DNA of 64,000 nt from Pararhodobacter zhoushanensis (GTDB taxonomy: Bacteria; Pseudomonadota; Alphaproteobacteria; Rhodobacterales; Rhodobacteraceae): positions 496,001 through 560,000 of the forward strand of contig NZ_REEZ01000001.1 in the NCBI RefSeq assembly GCF_003990445.1, read 5' to 3'. The notes under the pieces were generated by a model. It was not told the DNA's origin, ran no database searches, and saw nothing but the letters and a program-made list of their open reading frames with translations. How positions within the stretch are numbered: the first letter of the stretch is position 1; each line of letters begins with the position of its first letter. This document shows positions 54,003-63,545 of the stretch, piece by piece. The position numbers were made by a program, and so were the translations under genes.

Positions 54003-54458
54003 TCAGACCGCAGTTCCCGTCAGATAGCGCCGCAGCGCCCCGTCCAGAATTTCGCGCCACATCTTGCGATAGCGGGTGTTCTGATCTTCGGGCACCGGAC
54101 CAATGGCCTGATGCACCAGCTTCAGGCGGCAGCCGCTTGGGCTGGGTTCAAGATCGAAATGCACGCGCCCGGCAACGACACCGCGCACACCGAACCAGCC
54201 CTGAATGTAAATCCTGCGGTCCGGGTCAATGGCGTCGACCACGCCCCAGATCACGCCCGACCCTCCGGGGCCCAGTTCCGTCAGTTTTGCACCGAGCTCG
54301 GGCTCAAGATGCATATGCCCGCCTTGACCGGTTAGCCGCAAGCTGACCGGCCACCATGCGTCCAGCCCAATCGTCAGCGCCGCGAAAACCGCGGCAGCTG
54401 TTGCGACAAACTCATGGTCTTGCCGAATATCGAGTCCCGGCACGCCATGACCGATCAT
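54003..54458 (-). CDS. SRPBCC-like protein
   Basis: 151 residues. The pattern EFVATAAAVFAALT..WWP and a C-terminal RYRKMWREILDGALRRYL helix suggest a START/SRPBCC fold related to AHSA1-type proteins, but the match is looser than for the gene at 26.8 kb. No ligand can be proposed. It is just upstream of the P-loop kinase. Confidence 0.7.
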   Translation of the reverse strand: MIGHGVPGLDIRQDHEFVATAAAVFAALTIGLDAWWPVSLRLTGQGGHMHLEPELGAKLTELGPGGSGVIWGVVDAIDPDRRIYIQGWFGVRGVVAGRVHFDLEPSPSGCRLKLVHQAIGPVPEDQNTRYRKMWREILDGALRRYLTGTAV

Positions 54459-54596
54459 CTTTGTCTCCTCAAAATTGCTGTAGACAGTTTAGCCACGCAA
54501 CAGAGACATTGGCCAAAAAAAATAACCAAATGGACAGAACTAATTCTGAGGTAAACTCAGGGCCAAGACGCGTCAACCGTTCAATGGAGGCTTGGC

Positions 54597-55352
54597 TCAG
54601 AAGCCGGACAGTTTCCGCATCAGCAAGCTGCCCCTTCGGGCGAATTCGGACTGCCCAAGCAACCCTTGCGCAACCGTCTGCGGGGCCTTTTCGACCTGCG
54701 CGAGCAAGGCATCGGCGCGCCATGCGGCCAACAGCGCCGCGCGCGGCAACTGGCGCAGCGCAGGACGTGCAGCCTTCAACCGTGCCCGCGCCTGCCGGGC
54801 AAGGGAGACAAGGCTCTCGGGGCGACCGTCGGGCAGAGGGTGACGGCCTGCCGCCTCCAGCGCGGGGATTGCCAGCAGGTAATTGGCCAACCCCTGCGCG
54901 GTCCCCAGACTGCGCGCGGCATCGCTTTGCGGACCGCCCAGCACCTGAACCGAGGCCTGCATCAGCGCGCCCGCCGTGCCGTCGAGATAGCGCCACAGTG
55001 CCGGTTCATCCTCGAACGGGGCCGAGGTGCCGATCTCGGCCTCGCGCGCGTCGATCATGGCGTTGAGCGGCCCAACCGGCAGCCCGTCGCGGATCAGAAC
55101 CTGCAGGGGGTCTGCGACCTCATGCGCCTTGGGTTCCTCAAGCGCCACCACATCGCGCCAGAACTGCAGCCGCATCTGCGCGATGATCGCTTCGCGTGTG
55201 ACCCACGGGGCGCGGGCCAGTTCCAGATTGAAGGCATAGAGCACGAACAGCGGGCCACGCTGGACCACAGGTGCGGCCATCGCGGCCAGAAAGCGGTCCG
55301 GATCGCCCCGGTCAACCAGAGCAGCGCAGGCATTGATGGCATCAGGTGTCAT
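54597..55352 (-). CDS. Squalene/phytoene synthase-like protein
   Basis: 251 residues from ATG 55352. All-helical trans-isoprenyl synthase fold, of the short branch related to NDUFAF6: FVLYAFNLELARAPWVTREAIIAQMRLQFWRD in part near residues 45-80, and YLDGTAGALMQASVQVLGG. The second aspartate-rich motif is not conserved (LANYLLAIPALEA), so it may not be catalytic. In eukaryotes the relative assists complex I assembly; the bacterial role is unknown. Confidence 0.85.
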   Translation of the reverse strand: MTPDAINACAALVDRGDPDRFLAAMAAPVVQRGPLFVLYAFNLELARAPWVTREAIIAQMRLQFWRDVVALEEPKAHEVADPLQVLIRDGLPVGPLNAMIDAREAEIGTSAPFEDEPALWRYLDGTAGALMQASVQVLGGPQSDAARSLGTAQGLANYLLAIPALEAAGRHPLPDGRPESLVSLARQARARLKAARPALRQLPRAALLAAWRADALLAQVEKAPQTVAQGLLGQSEFARRGSLLMRKLSGF

Positions 55353-55397
55353 GCCCGCCGCATAGCGCGACGGCGGGCGTTTCACCAGCCCCGCGCG

Positions 55398-56381
55398 TTA
55401 GCTGCCTTGCAGGAAGGCGACGATCCGTTGCGCGGTTTCGGGATCATCCACCACCGAGAGATGCGTGGCCCCGGTCAGCGCATATTGCCCTCGGTCTGTA
55501 ATCGCGCGGAAGGTGGGCTCATAGGCCTCGGCGCGGAAGGCCTCATCCGGCGCGCCCGCGATCAGCAAGAAGGGCGGCAGCGCGGCCACATCCGCTTGCC
55601 AGTTGCGACGCGGCGCAAAGCTGGCGTTGAGGCGATACGAATAGGCGCGCGTGGCCGTCTGCCCCTGCGGGCCATCCAACACGCTGGAAGGAAAGCGAAA
55701 CTGGATCACCGGCAACGCGTTCAGCGCGCGGATATGCACCGCGTTGAGCATCGTCAGTCCGATGACCCGCCGCGTCATCACCCGTGCCCATCCGCCCGAC
55801 TCGGGCCGCGCGGTGGGGGCGTCGTATTGCACGAAGGGAGAAAGCAAGATGGCGCGGCCGATCAGCCCTCGGTGCGCGCCGCCCGCAAAGCGGATGACCA
55901 GCCCACCGCCCGAGGAATGGCCAAGCAGGATCACCTCCTGCCCCGGCGCGGCCTCAAGCGTGATCAGATCGGCCAGATCATCCTCGAACTGGCCGATATA
56001 GTCGACATCGCCCCGTCGCTGCGGCGCGGGTCCGTGCCCGCGCAGGTCCGGCGCGATCACGTCAAACCCCTGTGTGGCCAGCGCCGCCCCCAGCCCAGCA
56101 AACTGTGCGCCATGCCAGCCCGAGCCATGCACGGCAACGATCAGCGGCGCGCCCTCTTGCCCGGCGTCCCAGCGCCGGAACCCCAACACCGCCCCGTCCC
56201 GCGCCCGGTAGCTTTGCAACTCTGGCACCTCAGCACCCTGCAAGACGCTGAAGTCCAGCCCGCCAGTTTCGGCGCGTAGATCCTGCACGGGGCGGTCACT
56301 GGCAATCAATCCCAGCGCGAGCGCGCCTGTAATCGTGACACCAAGCGCAACAGAGACGGCAATTTTTCCGAGCACAGTCAT
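55398..56381 (-). CDS. Alpha/beta hydrolase, membrane-anchored
   Basis: 327 residues. One N-terminal membrane segment (about 6-28) faces the catalytic domain to the periplasm. Oxyanion motif VHGSGWHG (84-91), nucleophile S156 in LGHSSGGG, an Asp in IAGAPDEAF and the catalytic His in TGATHLSVVDD near the C terminus complete the triad. Probably a lipase- or esterase-like enzyme. Its start overlaps the Xre gene by four bases, placing it third in a small autoregulated operon. Confidence 0.9.
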   Translation of the reverse strand: MTVLGKIAVSVALGVTITGALALGLIASDRPVQDLRAETGGLDFSVLQGAEVPELQSYRARDGAVLGFRRWDAGQEGAPLIVAVHGSGWHGAQFAGLGAALATQGFDVIAPDLRGHGPAPQRRGDVDYIGQFEDDLADLITLEAAPGQEVILLGHSSGGGLVIRFAGGAHRGLIGRAILLSPFVQYDAPTARPESGGWARVMTRRVIGLTMLNAVHIRALNALPVIQFRFPSSVLDGPQGQTATRAYSYRLNASFAPRRNWQADVAALPPFLLIAGAPDEAFRAEAYEPTFRAITDRGQYALTGATHLSVVDDPETAQRIVAFLQGS

Positions 56382-56581
56382 TCTTCCTCCAATGCGAACA
56401 GGTCATGCACGCTGACCGCCAGCACCTTCGCCAAGGTCAGTGCCAGCGTGGTCGAGGGCACAAACACCCGGTTCTCGATTGTGTTGATGGTCTTGCGGCT
56501 GACCCCCGCCTCCTGCGCCAGCTGCGCCTGCGTCAGGCCCGCGCGGCGGCGGTATTCGGCCAGATGGACGATCAGGCTCAT
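56378..56581 (-). CDS. Small Xre-type DNA-binding protein
   Basis: 67 residues, nearly all helix-turn-helix: YRRRAGLTQAQLAQEAGVSRKTINTIEN (10-37 in part). Such short Xre proteins are often encoded next to a small membrane protein, as here on both sides: it overlaps the upstream membrane gene and the downstream hydrolase gene, each by ATGA. Likely represses the operon by binding the palindrome at 56997. Confidence 0.93.
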   Translation of the reverse strand: MSLIVHLAEYRRRAGLTQAQLAQEAGVSRKTINTIENRVFVPSTTLALTLAKVLAVSVHDLFALEEE

Positions 56582-56979
56582 CGCATCCTCAGATCATGCA
56601 GCACGAAGAGGAACAGGAACGCGGTCGACATCAGGCATCCCATCGCCGCAACCGCGGCAGGCCAGACCACCTGTCCCGTTGCGCCCAGTACCGCAAACAG
56701 CGCAAAGATCGCCAGTGATACCCAATAGGCCTGCGCCGACGCGCGCTGCCAGACCAACCGGTACAGCTCGTCCTTCGAGGCCGTGGCGGCAGCGCGGCCC
56801 GCCGCCATGAAGGCCACGGAGATCACCGCCGCCGCCAACAGCCCCAGCACCGATGGCCAGTACCACGCCACGGGATCGGGTCGCCCAAGCACCAGAGCAG
56901 CCAGACCATAGGCCAGACAGCCCAAGCCGGTCAGACCCAGCGCCGTCGTCCGTATCGCCGCAATCGTTTCGGGCCGCAT
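56578..56979 (-). CDS. Four-helix membrane protein
   Basis: 133 residues with about four hydrophobic segments (11-31, 40-60, 83-103 and 108-128). I cannot name the family with certainty; it resembles the small membrane partner found with Xre regulators. First gene of the operon, about 18 bases from the operator. Confidence 0.75.
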   Translation of the reverse strand: MRPETIAAIRTTALGLTGLGCLAYGLAALVLGRPDPVAWYWPSVLGLLAAAVISVAFMAAGRAAATASKDELYRLVWQRASAQAYWVSLAIFALFAVLGATGQVVWPAAVAAMGCLMSTAFLFLFVLHDLRMR

Positions 56980-56996
56980 CGCGCCACCTCCATCAA

Positions 56997-57038
56997 GTAA
57001 CCCAAGGGTTACATAACGGCAGCAAGATGTCCCGTCAA
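56997..57038 (-). promoter_or_regulatory. Promoter and operator of the Xre operon
   Basis: On the minus strand TTGACG (57038-57033), a 17-base spacer and TATGTA (57015-57010) form a good promoter. The palindrome GTAACCC-TT-GGGTTAC (56997-57012) overlaps the -10 end and the start point, the place for an autorepressor. A further GTAACC half-site lies at about 57038-57043 beside the -35. Confidence 0.8.
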
Positions 57039-57040
57039 GG

Positions 57041-58708
57041 TTACATTACCGGCTCAATCCCGTCGCGGACCAGCTTCCACGTAATCGCATCCAGCAGCGC
57101 GCTGAACGACGCATCGACGATGTTGGCGCTCACCCCCACCGTCGACCAGCGCCGCCCCTGCCCGTCCTCGCTGTCAATGATCACCCGCGTCACGGCTTCT
57201 ATCCCGCCCTGCGTGATGCGCACCTTGAAGTCGACCAGCTTCATATCGTCAATCGTAGCCTGATACGGTCCAAGATCCTTGCTCAGCGCCTTGTAAAGCG
57301 CGTTGACCGGGCCACGATCGGTGCTGGTCTCGTCAACGCTTTCGCTGACCGACAGCACCTTGTGATCGCCGATCTTCACCACCACCACGGCCTCCGAGGC
57401 GCTGACCATCTGATCATATCGGTTCTTGCGACGCTCGACGGTGACCCGGTAGCGCTTGATTTCAAAGAAGCTCGGCAACAGCCCCAGTTCTGCACGCGCC
57501 AGCAGCTCGAAGCTGGCCTGCGCGCTGTCATAGGCATAGCCCTGATCCTCGCGCGCCTTGACCGCGTCCAGAATGCGCGTCAGCCGGTCGTCGCCCTTGT
57601 CGATCTCGATCCCCGCCGATTGCAGCCGCGCCCGCAGGTTCGACTGCCCGGCCTGGTTCGACATCGGGATCACCCGCGTGTTGCCGACCAGCGCGGGCTC
57701 GATATGCTCATAGGTGGTCGGGTCTTTCAGGATCGCACTGGCATGCAGCCCGGCCTTATGCGCAAAGGCCGAAGCGCCCACATAAGGCGCCGAGCGCAGC
57801 GGAACCCGGTTCAGGATATCGTCCAGCGTGCGCGAGATCTTCACCAGCCCCGCCATAGCCTCACGGGTGATCCCCGTCTCATAGCGGCTGGCATAGGGTT
57901 CCTTGAGCAGCAGCGTCGGGATCAGGCTGGTCAGGTTGGCATTCCCGCAGCGCTCGCCCAGCCCGTTCAGCGTGCCCTGAATCTGGCGCACCCCGGCATC
58001 GACCGCGGCCAGCGAGGCCGCCACGGCGCTGCCGGTGTCATCATGGCAATGGATGCCGAGATGATCGCCCGGTATCCCCGCCGCGATCACCGCCCGCACG
58101 ATCGCGCTCACCTCACCGGCCAGCGTCCCGCCGTTGGTGTCGCACAACACCACCCAGCGCGCCCCTGCCTCATAGGCCGCCATCACGCAGGCCAGCGCGT
58201 AGTCCGGGTTCGCCTTGTAGCCGTCAAAGAAATGCTCGGCGTCGAACAGCGCCTCGCGACCCTGCGCCACCATATGCGCCACGGACTCGCGGATCGCCTC
58301 GATGTTCTCCTCAAGCGCAACGCCCAGCGCGGTCGTCACATGGAAATCATGCGTCTTTCCGACCAGACACACCGCCGGCGTGCCCGCGTTCATCACCCCG
58401 GCCAGCACCTCGTCATTCGCCGCCGAACGCCCGACCCGCTTGGTCATCCCAAAGGCGGTGAAAACCGCCCTGGTCTGCGGCCGCGCCTCGAAGAACTCAC
58501 TGTCGGTCGGGTTCGCGCCTGGCCAGCCGCCTTCGATATAATCGACGCCCAAACCATCCAGCGCCTTGGCGATCGCGACCTTCTCGGGGGTGGAAAACTG
58601 CACGCCCTGCGTCTGCTGCCCGTCGCGCAGCGTGGTGTCATACAGATAGAGCCGCTCGCGCTGTCCCCCGATGGGACGCGCGCCTGCCTCGTGCGAATTC
58701 AACGACAT
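57041..58708 (-). CDS. cimA: (R)-citramalate synthase
   Basis: 555 residues, starting at ATG 58708 after GGGGGGCGG. Member of the alpha-isopropylmalate synthase family: DTTLRDGQQTQGVQFS near residue 29 with the catalytic Arg-Asp, then VLCDTNGGTL and HCHDDTGSAVA (metal ligands) and, in the C-terminal third, a regulatory LeuA-type dimer domain ending TWKLVRDG. It condenses pyruvate and acetyl-CoA on the threonine-independent path to isoleucine. The TQGV and length are those of the CimA type rather than LeuA. Confidence 0.94.
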   Translation of the reverse strand: MSLNSHEAGARPIGGQRERLYLYDTTLRDGQQTQGVQFSTPEKVAIAKALDGLGVDYIEGGWPGANPTDSEFFEARPQTRAVFTAFGMTKRVGRSAANDEVLAGVMNAGTPAVCLVGKTHDFHVTTALGVALEENIEAIRESVAHMVAQGREALFDAEHFFDGYKANPDYALACVMAAYEAGARWVVLCDTNGGTLAGEVSAIVRAVIAAGIPGDHLGIHCHDDTGSAVAASLAAVDAGVRQIQGTLNGLGERCGNANLTSLIPTLLLKEPYASRYETGITREAMAGLVKISRTLDDILNRVPLRSAPYVGASAFAHKAGLHASAILKDPTTYEHIEPALVGNTRVIPMSNQAGQSNLRARLQSAGIEIDKGDDRLTRILDAVKAREDQGYAYDSAQASFELLARAELGLLPSFFEIKRYRVTVERRKNRYDQMVSASEAVVVVKIGDHKVLSVSESVDETSTDRGPVNALYKALSKDLGPYQATIDDMKLVDFKVRITQGGIEAVTRVIIDSEDGQGRRWSTVGVSANIVDASFSALLDAITWKLVRDGIEPVM

Positions 58709-58820
58709 ACCGCCCCCCGTTTACCTTTTCTTAACCCGCGCGCTTCATCTTGCCCGAAATACGCCACGGGGGTCCGGGGGTGTGAAACCCCCGGTTCCGA
58801 CACCGAAACCCGCGCGCCGC
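58709..58820. repeat. Intergenic hairpin element between cimA and cysS
   Basis: CCGGGGG (58774-58780) pairs with CCCCCGG (58788-58794) around a seven-base loop, next to CCCGAAATACGCC, an intergenic pattern frequent in Rhodobacterales. It lies right after cysS and probably terminates it (minus strand). Confidence 0.5.
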
Positions 58821-60239
58821 TCACAGCAGCGCCCCCAGTTTGGCCGCATCGAATCCCGGCCCCGGCACCAGCTCGACGCCCGCCTTCGACATGCGCACTT
58901 CAACCCCGGCTTCGATCAGCGCCGCCTTCAGCGCATCGACCGGCGCGAAATCCTTGCTCGCCATCGCCGCCTCGCGCAGCGCGGTTAGTTTCGTGGCCAG
59001 CGGGGCCAGATCAACGCCCTCAGCCCAATCGCCCATACCCGGTTCCAACAGCCCGAGCAGCTGCGCCGAGGCGAGCAGAACGCCCTTTTCGTAAAAACAA
59101 TCCTTCTGCGGATTGCTGGCGATGGCTTTGGCCAGCGCGTGCAGCCGGGCCATCGCACCGGCGCCGTTCAGGTCGTCGGCCAATGCGTCAACCACCTCGA
59201 CGTCCGGCCCCAACGGCTCGGCCCCTGCCGTCAGGCTGCGCCAGTGGCGCAGCACGGCCTCGGCCTCGCGCGCTTTCTCGGCGGTCCAGTCCATCGGTTT
59301 GCGGTAATGCGTCGATAGCATCACGAAGCGGATCACCTCACCGGGATAGCCCTGTTCCAGCAGCTCGCGCACGGTGAAGAAATTGCCCAGAGATTTGGAC
59401 ATCTTCTTGCCTTCGACCAGCAGCATCTCGTTATGCATCCAGACCCGCGCAAAGTCGGACCCCGGATGCGCGCAGCAGCTTTGGGCGATCTCGTTCTCGT
59501 GGTGGGGGAATTGCAGGTCGATGCCGCCGCCGTGGATGTCGAAGGATGCGCCCAGCAGCTCGAAGCTCATCGCCGAGCACTCGATATGCCAGCCGGGACG
59601 GCCCCGGCCCCAAGGCGACTCCCACCCCGGCAGCGAGGCGTCCGAGGGTTTCCACAGCACGAAATCCATCGCGTCGCGCTTGTAGGGCGCGACCTCGACC
59701 CGGGCACCGGCGATCATGTCATCGACCGAGCGGCCCGAGAGGCGGCCATAGTCCGGATACGAGCGCACATCGAACAGGACATGGCCTTCGACCTCATAGG
59801 CGTGGCCCTTGTCGACAAGCCCTTGAATCATCGCGATCATTGCGCCGATATACTCGGTCGCGCGCGGCTCGAACGTCGGGCGCAGCGCGCCCAGCGCGTC
59901 CATGTCGGCGTGATACCAGCCGATTGTTTCCTCGGTCCGCTGGTGGATCAGTTCCTCTAGCGTGCCTTTGGCCCCCGCCTCGTGCCGGGCCAGCGCGGTG
60001 GCGTTGATCTTGTCATCGACGTCGGTGAAGTTGCGCACATACCGGACGTGGCCATCGCCATAGACGTGGCGCAGCAGCCGGAACAGCGTGTCGAACACCA
60101 CCACCGGCCGTGCATTGCCCAGATGCGCGCGGTCATAGACCGTGGGGCCACAGACATACAGCCGCACATCGAGCGGATCGAACGGGGTGAACCCCTCTTT
60201 CGAGCGCGAGCGCGTGTTGTAAAGCCGGATCGCGGTCAT
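58821..60239 (-). CDS. cysS: Cysteinyl-tRNA synthetase
   Basis: 472 residues from ATG 60239 (the frame runs 15 codons further). Class I motifs are visible: [15 protein letters not shown] (the HIGH-type signature with the zinc Cys) and KMSKSLGN (KMSKS), with the [17 protein letters not shown] stretch between. Essential gene. No coupling to cimA. Confidence 0.97.
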   Translation of the reverse strand: MTAIRLYNTRSRSKEGFTPFDPLDVRLYVCGPTVYDRAHLGNARPVVVFDTLFRLLRHVYGDGHVRYVRNFTDVDDKINATALARHEAGAKGTLEELIHQRTEETIGWYHADMDALGALRPTFEPRATEYIGAMIAMIQGLVDKGHAYEVEGHVLFDVRSYPDYGRLSGRSVDDMIAGARVEVAPYKRDAMDFVLWKPSDASLPGWESPWGRGRPGWHIECSAMSFELLGASFDIHGGGIDLQFPHHENEIAQSCCAHPGSDFARVWMHNEMLLVEGKKMSKSLGNFFTVRELLEQGYPGEVIRFVMLSTHYRKPMDWTAEKAREAEAVLRHWRSLTAGAEPLGPDVEVVDALADDLNGAGAMARLHALAKAIASNPQKDCFYEKGVLLASAQLLGLLEPGMGDWAEGVDLAPLATKLTALREAAMASKDFAPVDALKAALIEAGVEVRMSKAGVELVPGPGFDAAKLGALL

Positions 60240-60430
60240 TTCCTGTCCCTTTCCCGTGCTGATCTCATGCCAAATACACCCCATGCGCGGGGTTAGCGAC
60301 AGACCTTCCGGGTGGGGAAAGACAGCGCCCCGCGCGACCTTGCGGTCAGCGGGTAATGCAGCAGCAAATGAGGGTGCGCAGCGTTGTCATGCGATTGCCC
60401 TAGCACTCTGGCCCTGCACGCGCAAGACAA

Positions 60431-61375
60431 TCAGCGCAGCGCCTGCACCGTGACCGAGGCGGAAACGGCCGCGCGGCGCGAATTCAGCACCTCGCGCCAT
60501 GTCATCACCAGCCCCCCCGCGATGACGATCGATGCACCCGTCAGGCTGACGGCATCGGGCCAGACGCCGAAAAACGCGATGTCATAGAGTGCCGCCCAGA
60601 CGAGGGTGAGATAGAAGAACGGGGCGACAAAGCTGGCATCCACCAGCCGGTTTGCGCCCAGAAGCAGAATTTGGGCCGTGACCATGACGACGCCCATGCC
60701 GATCAGCCCGGCCCAGACCGTCGCGCCTTGCGGCCAGACAAAGACCGTCAGCGCAACAACCGAGGACAGCACCGCGCCCATGGCGTTGTTGATCAGCATG
60801 GTGCGCCCCGGTGGTTCCGAGGTCGCCAGCCGCTTGATCACGATGGCCTCGATCCCCATCGCGACCGCCGCCCCCACCGCCAGCAGCGCGGCGGGCTGGA
60901 TCACCCCCGCGCCGGGCCGAAGCAGCACCAACGCCCCCAGCATGGCGATCACCGCAGCACCCCAGCGCCACGGACCGACCCGCTCACCCAAGAGGAGCAT
61001 GGCGAAGAACATCGTGGCGACGGGACTGGTAAAGCTGAGCGCGTTCACATCGGCCAGCGGCAATTGCGCCGCCGCCGCGAACATCAGCCCGCCGCCGGTC
61101 CAGCCCAGCAGGGTGCGCACCGCGTGGCGGGTCCAGTTGGGTTTGGGCGTGTCAGGGCCTTGTGCCCAGGCCTTGCGTCCCGAGGCAAGGCGCAGGGACA
61201 GGACCACGGCGACGGCCAGAAACCCGAAGACAAAGCGCGCCTGACTGACCATCAGCGGATGGATCACCGTGCCGAGCGCCCCGCTACCCAACGCCTTGGC
61301 GATCAACGAGGTGCCCGCGACAAGCATCGTGCAGCCCAGCATCGAGACGACGGCAATCAGGATGGTCGAGCGCAT
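60431..61375 (-). CDS. EamA/DMT-family transporter
   Basis: 314 residues, ten membrane segments in two EamA repeats; QLPLADVNALSFTSPVATMFFAMLLLGERVG marks the first repeat in part, and DASFVAPFFYLTLVWAALYD the second. DMT exporters move amino acids, metabolites or drugs; the substrate is not readable. The ATG at 61375 follows a long open stretch I regard as non-coding. Confidence 0.9.
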   Translation of the reverse strand: MRSTILIAVVSMLGCTMLVAGTSLIAKALGSGALGTVIHPLMVSQARFVFGFLAVAVVLSLRLASGRKAWAQGPDTPKPNWTRHAVRTLLGWTGGGLMFAAAAQLPLADVNALSFTSPVATMFFAMLLLGERVGPWRWGAAVIAMLGALVLLRPGAGVIQPAALLAVGAAVAMGIEAIVIKRLATSEPPGRTMLINNAMGAVLSSVVALTVFVWPQGATVWAGLIGMGVVMVTAQILLLGANRLVDASFVAPFFYLTLVWAALYDIAFFGVWPDAVSLTGASIVIAGGLVMTWREVLNSRRAAVSASVTVQALR

Positions 61376-61653
61376 ATGCGGGGATTCCGGTCTTGTTCCG
61401 GGCGAGCCTAGACGCTTCACAGGCGAAAGAAAAGATCGCCCCTTCGGCCCGCTGAGCAGGATTTTTCGGCAACCGCCGCGCCCCCGTCGCGGGCTGCGCC
61501 AACCGTCGTTTCGCCCGGCGGCCCCCTCGCACAAACAGGTCGAGGTGCGGCACCGCCAATCGTGGGCGCATTTGATCTCAATCAAGGTAATGGCGCCAAA
61601 AAAACGTGACCCTGCCCCGTATCAATCAGTGCCCCCAGTATCCCGGAGAGCCC

Positions 61654-62142
61654 ATGCGCCTGACAACCCGAACCAACCTCGCCCTGCGTACGCTGATGGT
61701 TTGCGCGGTCAATCCGGACCGGATCGTGCGCAAAAGCGATGTCGCCGCTGTCATCAATGGTTCAGAGAACCATCTGGCGCAGGTGGTCAATCAACTGGGG
61801 CAATCGGGCTATATCACCACGCTGCGCGGTCGCCATGGCGGTTTCATGCTGGCCCGGCCAGCGCGCGAGATCAGCGTGGGGGCGGTGTTTCGCACCTTCG
61901 AATCCGATCTGCCGTTCATCGAATGCATGGCCAAGGACAACACCTGCCCGCTCAAAGGCGTGTGCCGGATGGCCGGCCATCTGACCAACGCGGTCGAGGC
62001 TTTCTATGCCACGCTGGACCCGCTGACCGTGGGCGAGCTGGTGGAATGCAATGAGGGTCTGGAATCGATCCTGGCGCTGGATTCGATTGCGCGCGGGGCG
62101 TCGCAGGCGCGCTGCGAGAAGGCCAAGACCGTCGCGGCCTAA
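61654..62142 (+). CDS. Rrf2-family regulator, NsrR-like
   Basis: 162 residues from ATG 61654, preceded by GGAGAG. Rrf2 winged helix (1-75; MRLTTRTNLALRTLMVC, RHGGFMLARPA) and three cysteines C91, C98 and C104 (ECMAKDNTCPLKGVC), which would bind an Fe-S cluster. The pattern matches NsrR, the nitric-oxide-sensing repressor, better than IscR. Targets are not adjacent. Its stop overlaps the protease stop by four bases on the other strand. Confidence 0.9.
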   Translation: MRLTTRTNLALRTLMVCAVNPDRIVRKSDVAAVINGSENHLAQVVNQLGQSGYITTLRGRHGGFMLARPAREISVGAVFRTFESDLPFIECMAKDNTCPLKGVCRMAGHLTNAVEAFYATLDPLTVGELVECNEGLESILALDSIARGASQARCEKAKTVAA

Positions 62143-62747
62143 AAGGTGATGCTGAGCCGGTCGCGCATGATTTCGATGCGCGAGAACCGCTCAAGATACC
62201 CCATGCCCAGCAAGGACGCATGCAGCGCGCCCTCATTGACCAGCGCGCGCACCTGCCGGGCGGTGTGCCCCTCCAGCGTGACTTGCGACAAGGTGACCTG
62301 CGCCGTGCGCGTGATGCCATTGGCGGTGCTGGCCGTGCCCAGATAGCGCAGATCGTCGGCGTCGAAGCCCAGCTTGGCGGCGTCCTGCTGGGTAAGGACC
62401 ATCTCGGTCGCGCCGGTGTCGATGATGAAACGCACCGGTTGCACGCGACCATCCGGGCCGGTGATGTCGAGCGTCAGGTGATACTGCCCGTCATGGCTGC
62501 GGCGCAGGATCAGCCCCTCGCCATCGGCGGATTGCACGGCTGCGGTGGTGTATTGAAAGTTGTCCCACAGCCCATAGGCCGCCACCGCTCCGGTGAAGAT
62601 CAGCGCCCAGAGCAGAAGGTGACGCACCACGGTCAGGATGCGTCCGCGTGTGGCCACCAGCATGTAGCTGATCAGAACCGCGCCAAGGATCGTCAGATAG
62701 ACGAGCCGGGCGATCTGATCATCACTGAGTTGCTCGAAACTGGGCAT
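62139..62747 (-). CDS. Membrane-anchored retropepsin-like aspartic protease
   Basis: 202 residues. Two N-terminal membrane segments (about 15-33 and 45-60) place the rest in the periplasm. The single aspartic-protease motif is D110-T-G-A (FIIDTGATEMVLT), with hydrophobic LLGMGYLERFSRIEI near the end in the retropepsin pattern. It would act as a dimer. Clan AA family seen in alphaproteobacteria (TIGR02281-type). The cleaved protein is unknown. Confidence 0.9.
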   Translation of the reverse strand: MPSFEQLSDDQIARLVYLTILGAVLISYMLVATRGRILTVVRHLLLWALIFTGAVAAYGLWDNFQYTTAAVQSADGEGLILRRSHDGQYHLTLDITGPDGRVQPVRFIIDTGATEMVLTQQDAAKLGFDADDLRYLGTASTANGITRTAQVTLSQVTLEGHTARQVRALVNEGALHASLLGMGYLERFSRIEIMRDRLSITF

Positions 62748-62823
62748 CCATATGTCCTTGGGGTTCGCTCAATGTAGGCCCGCGAAGGGCCTGCGCCAAG
62801 GGATACCGGCTGTCACGCCTGCG

Positions 62824-63438
62824 TCAGACGATCCCCGCCGCCCGTGCGCCGTTCAGGATAAACTGCACCGACAGCGCCGCCAGCAGCATGCCCAGCAGGC
62901 GGGTGATCACCATCTCGCCGGTACGGCCCAGCAGGCGCTCGATCGGCGGGGCGAGCAGGAAAAAGACAAAGGCCGAGCCGACGACGGCCAGCATCACGCC
63001 CAGCAGCGCCGCCGCCCCGCCCCAGCCGGTGGTCTGGTTCATCAACAAGATCATCGACGTCATCGCCCCCGGCCCCGCGATCAAGGGCATCGCCAGCGGG
63101 AACACCGACGGGTCGGGCGCGTCCTGCGACGCGTGCCCTTCTCGCCGCGGCTGGCGGCGGTCGAACAGCATGTCCAGGGCGGTCAGGAACAACAGCACCC
63201 CGCCCGAGATCTGGAATGCGGGCATGGTGATGCCGATGGTCGTCAGGATGCTTTCGCCCGCCAGCCCGAAGAGCGTCAGCAAGGCGGCCGCGATAAGGCA
63301 GGCCCGCAGACCCACGGCGCGGCGATTCTGCGCGGTCATGCCTGCGGTCAGCGGGATGAACAGCGGGGCCAGCCCGATCGGATCAATGATCACGAACAGG
63401 GTCACAAAGGCCGAGGTGAGAAACGCGAGATCAAGCAT
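62824..63438 (-). CDS. MarC-family membrane protein
   Basis: 204 residues from ATG 63438, six membrane segments. Family start FVTLFVIIDPIGLAPLFIPLT and the central PLAMPLIAGPGAMTSMILL motif are clear. MarC is named from the multiple-antibiotic-resistance locus but has no proven transport role. A Gln/Arg-rich loop (DRRQPRREGHASQ) separates the halves. Confidence 0.93.
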   Translation of the reverse strand: MLDLAFLTSAFVTLFVIIDPIGLAPLFIPLTAGMTAQNRRAVGLRACLIAAALLTLFGLAGESILTTIGITMPAFQISGGVLLFLTALDMLFDRRQPRREGHASQDAPDPSVFPLAMPLIAGPGAMTSMILLMNQTTGWGGAAALLGVMLAVVGSAFVFFLLAPPIERLLGRTGEMVITRLLGMLLAALSVQFILNGARAAGIV

Positions 63439-63545
63439 GGTGAGAGGCTTCCGTGTCCGCGCGTCAAAGTCAACGCCGCTGTGATTTGACGCAGTGCAGC
63501 ATAGCTCCATATGGTAAGACTTACGCGAAGATTATTCGAGCTCTC

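Noticed and set aside
57362-59377. Plus-strand frame of about 671 codons across cimA and cysS
   Set aside because: It crosses two well-supported minus-strand genes and has no recognisable domain.
61376-61585. 70-codon upstream extension of the DMT transporter
   Set aside because: Arg/Gly-rich, without hydrophobic or family-like sequence; the ATG at 61375 begins the first membrane segment.
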